Shown here piece after piece: positions 54,756-62,693 of a stretch of DNA of 64,000 bases; position 1 is the first letter of the stretch; each line of letters starts with the position of its first letter. The notes under the pieces were generated by a model, which saw nothing but the letters and a program-made list of their open reading frames with translations, had not been told where the DNA came from and did no database searches. Made by a program: the position numbers and the translations under genes. Source of the DNA: Sphingobacteriales bacterium (GTDB taxonomy: Bacteria; Bacteroidota; Bacteroidia; Chitinophagales; UBA2359); NCBI GenBank assembly GCA_016706405.1, contig JADJJT010000003.1:1-64000 (forward strand). Direction: 5' to 3'.

Positions 54756-55208
54756 TCAAAACACAGGTTTAAAAACCATCAGATAAAACAAGAACAAGGT
54801 GCCGGCAAAGGCGGGGATTCCGAGGTAAAACCATTCCTTCATGTTTTTATGAAACGCTTCAGTAAGGCAGTTGTATTGGTCTAATAACCTTTTCATTTTT
54901 ATTTGAAGGTACACCGCCCTAACCCACAGTGCAAATACTAAAACACTGCAAATTATGACCACTATAAACCATTTTGAACTTAAAAGCCCTAATAGCGAGG
55001 AGAGCCAGATTCCGGTTATAAGTTGCAGCAATACAGCCGGAGTGGTAAAAATATTATCGGCTAAAATAACAAGTTTCAAAACGTCTTTTACTGTATTTGC
55101 GTTCGAGCGTTTATATGCTGAAAACAAATAAAACGCGCTACCTATGCCAGTTCCGAACATTATGGTTGCGCTAATAATATGTATTAGTTTTATAAGGAGG
55201 TAGGTCAT
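54756..55208 (-). CDS. DUF2269 family integral membrane protein
   Basis: A 150-residue protein with four membrane segments (LIKLIHIISATIMFGTGIGSAFYLF, LLQLITGIWLSS, WFIVVIICSVLVFALWVRAVYL, YLGIPAFAGTLFLFYLMVF). The HIISATIMFGTGIGSAF and LWVRAVYLQIKM motifs are DUF2269 hallmarks. It is followed with one base between by the SDR-DoxX gene, a pairing seen in other bacteria, so they likely function together in the membrane. Confidence 0.8.
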   Translation of the reverse strand: MTYLLIKLIHIISATIMFGTGIGSAFYLFSAYKRSNANTVKDVLKLVILADNIFTTPAVLLQLITGIWLSSLLGLLSSKWFIVVIICSVLVFALWVRAVYLQIKMKRLLDQYNCLTEAFHKNMKEWFYLGIPAFAGTLFLFYLMVFKPVF

Positions 55209-55410
55209 TGTTGTTGATTATTAGGTTTGTAGTTTTGTAGGGGGAGGCAAATATTTTAATTTTTTCCTTCATTTTAGCCCGGCAAAATTAACAGGCTGTA
55301 GCTATAACTCCAAATCTTAGAGGGCAAAATTTGTAGCCTGCTTGATATGATTTTAGATTGGCTTGAAAACCAAAAAACCAAAAACGATGCAACTGTGCTT
55401 ACAAATCATA

Positions 55411-55448
55411 AAAAAATCCGGATGCTTGTGTTTAACCATCCGGATTTT
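55411..55448 (-). terminator. Intrinsic terminator of the TonB-receptor gene
   Basis: Perfect 12-bp stem AAAATCCGGATG / CATCCGGATTTT with a 12-nt loop. On the minus strand it is followed by a T run. It lies 42 bp after the receptor stop. The stem itself contains the palindrome TCCGGA twice. Confidence 0.88.
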
Positions 55449-55489
55449 AAAGTCTATTGACCGTCAATTTTTATTTTCTTACCTATCAG

Positions 55490-57672
55490 TTATATTTTAA
55501 TAGCTACTGTGCCCGAAAATGTTCGTCCGTCTGAAGGCCAAATTCCGGGGCCTGGGTAAAACTGCGGTCGTTTAGTAAAATAGTGCGCATCCAAAGCATT
55601 ATTTAGGTTGGCCTGCAATTTTATTTTTCCGGTTAAATGAACTGCAAGGTTTAAATCGAGTAGTTGGTAGGAGGGAACCAAACCCACCGAGCCGCTTGCG
55701 TTTGGTGTTTCGGTGTTAAGTGGGTCGGCAAAGCTCTCGGCAATATAACTGTATAGGGCTGAGAAACTTATTGACGAGAATTTTAGGGTTAACCCATTTC
55801 TTGTTATAAAATTAGGGACAGTTTCCACTTTGTTGCCGTCTATGTTTACGTTTTTATCGCCCGATTTGATGGTTGCATCCTGATATCGGGCATCCATATA
55901 CGAGGAAGAAGTAAAGAGGGATAAATTTGCATTGTTACCCAACAAGAAATCGCCTTGCAAAAAGAATTCAAGCCCCGATGTTTGCGAGTTGCCAATATTG
56001 GTTCGGTAAACAATAAGATTACCTGCTGTATCGGTTTGTGCTAATGTTCCCATGCGGTTGTTATATTGCAAATAAAAACCTGTTACATCCCATTTCAAAA
56101 ACTCCCAATTGCCCCTGAAGCCTAATTCGGCGGTGTAGCCGTATGCATCTTTCAGGTTTTTGTCGCTTACTTCATATATGGATTGCGGAACAATATCTTT
56201 AAACATAACTGGCCGGTAAGATTGCGACCATCCGGCATAAATATTTATATCGTTTGTTAAATCAAATTGTGAACTTACGCCAAACAATGGGAATTTGTGT
56301 TTGATTTTGTTGGGTAATTCGGCAGCATCGTAATAAACGGTTGTCCCTGTCATATTTGTTTCGCCAATTTCCATTCTTGCCCCTGTGTTTACAGAAAATC
56401 GTTTTGTTAATAGCCAATGATTTTCGGCAAATAAGGCGATATTTTTTGTTTTATAGTGGAGGTCTCTGCCCCAGCCAGTAGTTGACAGCGTCAAATCGTA
56501 ATCACTGCCGGTTGTTCCTTTGCCTTGTTGCCGGCGGTGCAAGTCGTTGTTCATGTATTGAATACCTGCGGCAAGCGCGCTTGTATGTTTTAACAGTTTG
56601 TAGGTTTGAAGCACGCGCAGTTCGCTTGTATAGCTATTGAAGTGGTCAATATCTACTTGCCGTTTGTTGTATTGAAGTGTGGCCGGTATAATGGTGTCGG
56701 TAACGGTAGCGGGTTTGTCAAACATAACACTGTTTCTTGCCCCCCGAATAGCCGAACTTATAAATTGTAGTTTGGTAGAGGGTGTAATGTTCCAGCCAAT
56801 CGTTAAGGAGGGCACATGTATAGTGGGCTGATAATAATTTCTTGAGCGGGTTGCCATCTTGGGGTTGGCATGAAACATGCTATCTGTAAGCGGGCCCGGA
56901 AGATGGGTGATGTAGTTGGAATGTGTCCAGTCTAATTTGAAGTGAAGATTTTTTGTTGCATCATAAAAAAGAGAAACCCCTTCTGCATCAAACGAGGCAT
57001 CGCTGTTTTTTCTATAGCCCGTTATCCATTTGCCATTTGCCCAGGCACTGTATCTGAACTTGTTTGTTTTGCCCGACACAGCGTTGTAAGTGCTAACCAA
57101 ACCATAAGAACCGAGGGTGTTAATGCTTTCAAGCGCGACTTTTTTAGTAGTATCGGGTTGTTTGCTTATATAGTTAAGCATGCCGCCGAACTGTGCCCCA
57201 TATTGAAGCGAACCTGTACCCCGCACAAGTTCAATGCGTTCAACAGCCTCCATTGGAATATTGTAGTGGCTGGCAGGATAGCCGTACATGTCGGAGTTGG
57301 TAATTACGCCGTCTTTTCGGTTGTTAAATTCCCAACTCCGGTGTGGGTCAAGCCCTCGGGTCGAAATATTCATTTGGTTGCCTGTGCCGTCCATATCGTA
57401 AACAAATACGCCGGGTATTTTGGCAAAAATTTGCCGCCCGTATTTCTCAGATATTGCCGCATCTTTTTGCGTCAGGTCAATTACCTCACTTTTTTTCCGG
57501 CATAAATATAGGTTTCCTGAATTGGACTAAGCCGTTGTATATCTTGTTGAATACGACTGGCTCCAATTGTTACGGGCGAGAGTTGATAGGTTTTAATTGT
57601 GTCTTTAGAATTTTGACCAAACAAACATGTTGCGTTGATAAAAAATACTACGATTAGTAAAAAACGGACCAT
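55490..57672 (-). pseudogene. TonB-dependent receptor, FecA-like, frameshifted near the N-terminus
   Basis: Outer-membrane ligand receptor. The signal peptide (MVRFLLIVVFFINATCLFGQ) and the start of the plug (IKTYQLSPVTIGASRI) are read from ATG 57672, but the frame stops at 57481 after YIYAGKKVR. Inserting one A in the A7 run (57489-57495 region) joins it to EVIDLTQKDAAISEKYGRQIFAKIPGVFVYD, the plug (GTGNQMNISTRGLDPHRSWEFNNRKDG, ERIELVRGTGSLQYGAQFGGMLNYI) and the 22-strand barrel, ending in FSGTVAIKI. The plug motifs resemble FecA-type ferric-citrate receptors. The homopolymer could be a phase-variable switch, a real mutation or an assembly error. Confidence 0.85.
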
Positions 57673-57922
57673 AATAGTAAAGCAGTTAAAATTTAAGATC
57701 TTGCCCTAAGCAAGCACCTTAGTGACGAAAAAAAAACCTGCAAGCTGAGAGAACTTTCGGCAAAGCTAAGAATTTTTTGCCTTCCGGATATTGAATTTAA
57801 GAGATTTTACTCTTTTTAACATTTGCCGGCCGTACGTATAACTACCAATTAATATTTACTTAATTTATATTATATTCACATTTACTATAAAAACTATCGT
57901 ATATTTGTTTTAGGATTTTTAA

Positions 57923-59659
57923 CTAATTAGCTTTGTTTAGTGCGAGTGTGAAAATGCTGCCCACTCCAAACATACTGTCAACAGAAATATGGCCACCTTG
58001 TGCTTCAATAAACTCTTTGCTGATGGCAAGCCCAAGCCCTGTTCCCGTTTTGCTATTCTCGGGGATTTGGAAATAGCGGTCAAAAATTTTATGTATATAT
58101 TTAGGGTCAATACCTTTGCCAAAATCTTGAACAGAAATTTGAATTTTGTCTGATACTTCTTTAACCGTGAGCAATACTTTTGAATTTTCGTAAGAGTAGC
58201 GAATAGAGTTCGACAAAAGATTGGTAAGTACCCAAGCGGTTTTTTCGCGGTCGGCATTTACATTCGGAATATTTTCGGGGCTATTGATTTCAATGGTGAT
58301 ATTTTTTTGCGCTGCCTGAGCTTTTACCGCTTCGGCTGCATAATGAATGATTTCAAGCGGGGCAGATGGTTGCAAACTTAACTGAATTTTTCCGGATTCT
58401 ACTTGGGTCATGTTCAGCAATTCTCCGGTAATTTTTAAAAGTCGTTGGCTGTCTTCTTTAACGCGCAATATAAGTTGTTTTTGTTCTGGGTTTACCACCC
58501 CAATTTTTTCGTTTTCTAAAAGGTCTAAACTCATGAGAATAGACGATATAGGTGTTTTTAGCTCGTGCGAAACATTAGCAATAAAATTAGTTTTGGCAAA
58601 GTCTAATTCTTTGAATGGCGTTATATTTTGCAGAATGATTACATCGCCAATACGTTTGGGTTGTGTTTCGGCGGTAGGAATGATAGAAATTGGAATAATC
58701 TCTTTTTCGAAAAAGCTTTCTTTGTTGTCGGCAAAAATTTTGAGTGGCTCTTGCTGCTGTTTGTTTTCTTTGTTGTTTGGTTGCAATACATCTTGGATAA
58801 GTGAGCGAATTAAGTCGTTGTGGACGGCAACATCCTGCGCTTTTTTGCCAATTATATTATCTTGTTTCAATCCGGAAATTTTTAATGCTTCATTATTAAT
58901 AAATATAATTGTATGGTTTTCATCCAAACCAATTACAGGCGCATGCATACTGTTTATGAGTGTTTCAACACGCTTTTTCTCTACCATCAATTTTGCGAGG
59001 TTGCTGTTGTTATATTCTTGCAGTTTTTCTGCCATTACGTTAAAAGAATGGGCGAGGTCATTAAATTCGGTATGCCCTTCAAAATATATTCGTTCTGCGT
59101 AATTCCCTTCGGCAATTTCTTTTACGCTCTCGGTGAGTTCCTTAATAGGATTGGCAATATTTGAAGGCAAATTAACAAGCAAAGTGAAGGCAAGCAAAAA
59201 ACAAACTGTGCCAATAATTGAAAGCGTAATTGTTGTTGTTTTGGCTGTTTCCTTTGCAATTTCGCTTTTGCGTTCAATGGCCTGCATGTTTAAAAGCATG
59301 ATGTCGGCAAGGTCTTTTCTAATACCAATATAAAGTGAATTGTCTTTGCGGTTGGCTTTAAGTTTTTCAAAATCGAAGGCAAGTTTGGCTGTAAGTTGTT
59401 GTTCGCCCACTTCGGTAATATTATTTTGTTGTGTTGCAAGGTTATTTTGAAAGGTAACGAGGGCTGCCTCGGAAATTGAGATGCTGTCTAAGACCATAAA
59501 CATATTGCGCGAGTATTCAACACTGTTGTAGTTATCGGCCAATATTGCCTGCGTTTCGTCAGCGGTTTTATTGGTATATTTTACGCCTACTACTACCAAA
59601 ATTAAGATTAGCAGAAAAAGAAAGCCAACCGAAAGCGTAAGTTTTGTTCTGATTTTCAT
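57923..59659 (-). CDS. HAMP-PAS histidine kinase of the kdp operon
   Basis: A 578-residue sensor. Two membrane helices (about 8-28 and 147-165) flank a 120-residue sensor region of helical type. Then HAMP (about 168-222; ANPIKELTESVKEIAEGNYAERI), a PAS-like domain (about 232-345), the HisKA box FIANVSHELKTPISSILMSLD (phospho-acceptor His near residue 369), and an ATPase domain with N-box LLSNSIRYSYENS, G1 VQDFGKGIDPKYI, F-box DRYFQI and G2 GTGLGLAISKEF. Start ATG 59659 is 1 bp from the kdpD stop. It replaces the kinase half missing from the adjacent KdpD. No response-regulator gene was found in the operon inside this window. Confidence 0.93.
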   Translation of the reverse strand: MKIRTKLTLSVGFLFLLILILVVVGVKYTNKTADETQAILADNYNSVEYSRNMFMVLDSISISEAALVTFQNNLATQQNNITEVGEQQLTAKLAFDFEKLKANRKDNSLYIGIRKDLADIMLLNMQAIERKSEIAKETAKTTTITLSIIGTVCFLLAFTLLVNLPSNIANPIKELTESVKEIAEGNYAERIYFEGHTEFNDLAHSFNVMAEKLQEYNNSNLAKLMVEKKRVETLINSMHAPVIGLDENHTIIFINNEALKISGLKQDNIIGKKAQDVAVHNDLIRSLIQDVLQPNNKENKQQQEPLKIFADNKESFFEKEIIPISIIPTAETQPKRIGDVIILQNITPFKELDFAKTNFIANVSHELKTPISSILMSLDLLENEKIGVVNPEQKQLILRVKEDSQRLLKITGELLNMTQVESGKIQLSLQPSAPLEIIHYAAEAVKAQAAQKNITIEINSPENIPNVNADREKTAWVLTNLLSNSIRYSYENSKVLLTVKEVSDKIQISVQDFGKGIDPKYIHKIFDRYFQIPENSKTGTGLGLAISKEFIEAQGGHISVDSMFGVGSIFTLALNKAN

Positions 59660-59660
59660 G

Positions 59661-60785
59661 TTAAGATAGAATTATAAGGTCAATATTTGATGCGGATAGG
59701 TTTTTAAATAACTCGTTTAAAATATTGGCGGCAAACAAAATTTTGAATAAATTTACATGTGGTTTGCCAATACAAATAGTGGTTATATTGTGTTTTTGCG
59801 CTTGCGCAATCATAGCAGCAAGTATATCTTTTTCTTGTACCTGAATAACCTCTGCGCCCAATTCTGTTGCCAATTTGAAATTATTTATAAGATGCCTTTG
59901 TTTGTCTAAAGCAATTTTTTCTGTGGTTTCTTGCGGAGTTTGCACATAAAGCACAAACCATTTTGCATTGTAATAACTTGCCAATCGCGCTGTTTCCCGG
60001 ATAACATTTTTTGCTGTTTTTTCGTTGCTGCTAATACAGGCCAAAAATTTTTCATGGCGAAGTCCAAGATTTTTGGGCACTTCTACATTTACTTTGCGCT
60101 CTACCTGCGAAGCCACTTCTTTCAAAGCCAGCTCGCGCAACTGTAAGATGTGTTCGGGCTTAAAGAAATTGCTGAGTGCTGTCTGAATTTTCTCTGCCTG
60201 ATAGATTTTGCCTTCCTTCAAACGCCCAATTAGTTCATCGGCGGTTAGGTCAATATTTACAACTTCATCTGCCAGGGCTAACACTTTATCCGGAATACGT
60301 TCGGCCACTTCTACGCCGGTAATGGCTTTTACGTCTTCATTCAGGCTTTCAATATGCTGAATGTTTACTGCACTAATTACATTTATTCCGGAATCCAAAA
60401 TTTCCATCACATCCTGCCAGCGTTTTTCATTTTTACTTCCGGCAATATTTGTGTGCGCTAATTCATCAACAATCACCACTTCGGGGCGCAAACTTATGAT
60501 TGCCTGCACATCTAACTCTTCCAATTCTTTGCCTTTATAAAAAAGCTTTCTTCGAGGGACAATGGGAAGCCCTTCCAAGAGGTCGTGTGTTTCTTTGCGG
60601 TTGTGCGTTTCGATGTAGCCAATTTTTATATCAATACCATTTTTTAGCAGCGAATGTGCTTCTTGCAACATGCGGTAAGTTTTACCTACGCCGGCGCTCA
60701 TGCCAATGTAGATTTTAAACTTCCCGCGCCTCGATCTTTTTATCAGGTCAAGGAAGTGTAGTGCATTTTCTTCGTTCCCGTTCAA
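59661..60785 (-). CDS. kdpD: KdpD N-terminal sensor domain as a separate protein
   Basis: A 374-residue cytoplasmic protein equal to the KdpD input region only: a KdpD domain with Walker A GMSAGVGKTYRMLQEA (near residue 28), VVIVDELAHTNIAGS (Walker B-like), NIQHIESLND-type helix and VPDKVLALADEV-like IPDKVLALADEVVNIDL, followed by a USP domain (about 245-370; FLACISSNEKTAKNVIRE, CIGKPHVNLF). It has no membrane helices and no kinase domain. Start is TTG at 60785, overlapping the porin stop (TTGA). The USP domain of KdpD binds c-di-AMP in several bacteria. In Bacteroidota the kinase half is often a separate gene, as here. Confidence 0.9.
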   Translation of the reverse strand: MNGNEENALHFLDLIKRSRRGKFKIYIGMSAGVGKTYRMLQEAHSLLKNGIDIKIGYIETHNRKETHDLLEGLPIVPRRKLFYKGKELEELDVQAIISLRPEVVIVDELAHTNIAGSKNEKRWQDVMEILDSGINVISAVNIQHIESLNEDVKAITGVEVAERIPDKVLALADEVVNIDLTADELIGRLKEGKIYQAEKIQTALSNFFKPEHILQLRELALKEVASQVERKVNVEVPKNLGLRHEKFLACISSNEKTAKNVIRETARLASYYNAKWFVLYVQTPQETTEKIALDKQRHLINNFKLATELGAEVIQVQEKDILAAMIAQAQKHNITTICIGKPHVNLFKILFAANILNELFKNLSASNIDLIILS

Positions 60786-61858
60786 AATGAAATTGCAATT
60801 GCGGTAGTTAAAAAATAGTTGTTCTTATTTGCCTTTTCGTCGAGCATAAAAATTTCATCTTTACTTGAAAAACTTCTTGCCTCTACTCGCCACATCAAAT
60901 TTTCGCGAATTAAGTAATCGTAGTTGGCCGATAATCCAAAAGTTTTAAATCCATTTGGTGTTCCGGTGGCAATAATTACTCCGTTTTCGTCATTATAATA
61001 TTCGCCTCTAAGCGAAATACTGTGTTGGCTGTGCGGAGAAACTTTTAAAATAATTACCGGATTGTACCAAATATTGTTTTCACTGCTTTTTTTACTTGTT
61101 TGCTCTGCGCCTATATCGAAGCCGGCAGTAATGCCTATTTTATCAGTTAGTTGAAAAATACCGTACAAGTTATGAAAATAACGCATTTGCCGGATGCTAT
61201 CGGGTTTATCGCTGCCAATAAACGAGCTGCTGTTTAAGGTTATTTTAGCATTTGGTTTGTAAACCAACTGATGGCCAAAGGCTGGTGTGTTGTTCCCGTC
61301 AATTCGCTGCATACGTTGCCAGCCGTTTAATACTAAACCACTGATGAGCCATTTTCCGTCATCAGAGGTGTAGGTAATTTTAGCTCCGGTTTCAAAATAG
61401 GGTGTGTTTTCTGCGTTCAGACTTCGGGTAAGGGTCCAATTGTCTTTGCCTATTGCACTTTCAAAACCAATGTGAGAGGAGAGAACTCCGGCATCAAGCC
61501 ATATATTTTTATTTTTTGAAATTTTGAATCCTGCACTTGCTTCATAAATGTTTTTTAAAACGCCGGGTTCGGCAGATAGATTGGCATTAGGATAGGTTCC
61601 GGCCATAAGAGTAAAATTGGCTCTTAACTTTTCAGTCTGATAGGCTGCTTTGACAAGCCCTAAATTGAGTGAAACCTCGTTGTGCCTGTTGTGCGAATAT
61701 ATAAAACCCGGACGGTTGTGGTTGCTGGGTTTTCCGAAATCACAACTGTAATAGGTTTCAATATAACCACCAAAGCTAAACGGTGGATTTGTACTGTTTG
61801 ATTGTGCAAAAGCAGTAGCAGATAATAGTATTAGCGATGCGATAATGATTTTTTTCAT
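60782..61858 (-). CDS. Outer-membrane porin (BBP2-type) in the kdp operon
   Basis: A 358-residue protein with signal peptide ending at AFAQ (residue 19). It has the opening FSFGGYIETYYSCDFGKPSNHNRPGFIYSHNRHNEVSLNLGL-type block of BBP2 putative porins (quoted in parts), antiparallel beta-strand repeats and a C-terminal aromatic (AIAISF). Its stop overlaps the kdpD start. A porin between kdpC and kdpD is a recurring Bacteroidota arrangement, and would admit potassium across the outer membrane (inference). Confidence 0.85.
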   Translation of the reverse strand: MKKIIIASLILLSATAFAQSNSTNPPFSFGGYIETYYSCDFGKPSNHNRPGFIYSHNRHNEVSLNLGLVKAAYQTEKLRANFTLMAGTYPNANLSAEPGVLKNIYEASAGFKISKNKNIWLDAGVLSSHIGFESAIGKDNWTLTRSLNAENTPYFETGAKITYTSDDGKWLISGLVLNGWQRMQRIDGNNTPAFGHQLVYKPNAKITLNSSSFIGSDKPDSIRQMRYFHNLYGIFQLTDKIGITAGFDIGAEQTSKKSSENNIWYNPVIILKVSPHSQHSISLRGEYYNDENGVIIATGTPNGFKTFGLSANYDYLIRENLMWRVEARSFSSKDEIFMLDEKANKNNYFLTTAIAISF

Positions 61859-61921
61859 TTTTTTAATGATTAAATTTTTGCTTAGAAACTCATTGACATT
61901 TTTCGTTTTGGCGGGGTAAAT

Positions 61922-62482
61922 TTATTTTAAATTATCGAGTTCGATATTTAATTTTAAGACCTTAATTCTTTCCGGACCAAACAAACCTATAAATGGCCGC
62001 TCTGTATTGGCAATAATAAGTTGTTGGAGTTTGGTTTCTTCAATTCCACGTGTTTTGGCAATGCGTTTTACCTGCATTTTTGCCGCTTGAACAGAAATAT
62101 GCGGGTCAAGACCGCTGCCACTTGCTGTAATCATATCTACTGGAATTTCCGATTTTTTTACTTCCGGATGATGCACCAAAAAAGTATCTATTCTGGCTTG
62201 AACTGTGGCAAGATATTCTTCGTTAGAAGGGGCTTTATTACTTCCGCCAGAGCCGGCTGCATTATAATCTACTGCTGATGGACGAGACCAGAAATAGTTG
62301 TCGGCTGTAAATGCTTGTCCAATATTGCTGTAGTATGTTTTTCCGTTGTGTGTTATGATTTCGCCTTTGCCGTTGTTGGGTGCAAATTGCGCTATTCCAT
62401 AAACCGTTAGTGTGTATGCAACACAAAGCAATAAAATGCAAAGCGCTGTAAGTTTTATTGCGGGAAATATGTTCGATTTCAT
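61922..62482 (-). CDS. kdpC: Potassium-transporting ATPase subunit KdpC
   Basis: A 186-residue subunit that stabilises nucleotide binding in the KdpFABC pump. One N-terminal membrane helix (LTALCILLLCVAYTLTVYGI), then YYSNIGQAFTADNYFWSRPSAVDYN, and IPVDMITASGSGLDPHIS with TERPFIGLFGPERIKVLKLN, all characteristic of KdpC. Start ATG 62482. It is separated from kdpB by 211 bp of repeat sequence, unlike the few bases usual in other organisms. Confidence 0.96.
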   Translation of the reverse strand: MKSNIFPAIKLTALCILLLCVAYTLTVYGIAQFAPNNGKGEIITHNGKTYYSNIGQAFTADNYFWSRPSAVDYNAAGSGGSNKAPSNEEYLATVQARIDTFLVHHPEVKKSEIPVDMITASGSGLDPHISVQAAKMQVKRIAKTRGIEETKLQQLIIANTERPFIGLFGPERIKVLKLNIELDNLK

Positions 62483-62495
62483 TTTTTTATTTTTT

Positions 62496-62690
62496 GATAG
62501 ATGTTAGATGTTAGATGTGAAATGTGAGATGTAAGAGGTTAAATGTAAGAGGTGTGAGGTGAGATGTAAATTTCATTGATCACTTTTCACTGATAACTTT
62601 TTACTTTTCACTTTTCATTTTTTACTTTTCACTTTTCACTTTTCACTTTTCACTTTTCATTTTTTACTTTTTACTTTTCACTAAAAACAC
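62496..62690. repeat. Period-7 low-complexity repeats between kdpB and kdpC
   Basis: First part (about 62496-62568): GTTAGAT/GTGAGAT-type 7-bp steps (TAGATGTTAGATGTTAGATG, GAAATGTGAGATGTAA). Second part (about 62580-62690): CTTTTCA units in tandem with T-rich variants. The two parts are partly complementary to each other (GTGAAAAGT versus ACTTTTCAC), so RNA from here could fold back. The same sequence occurs inside kdpB as an exact inverted repeat. Confidence 0.85.
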
Positions 62691-62693
62691 TTT

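Noticed and set aside
57673..57922. Riboswitch upstream of the TonB receptor
   Set aside because: Only a weak 5-bp hairpin (CTAAG/CTTAG) is visible. No conserved core of the cobalamin or TPP class could be recognised.
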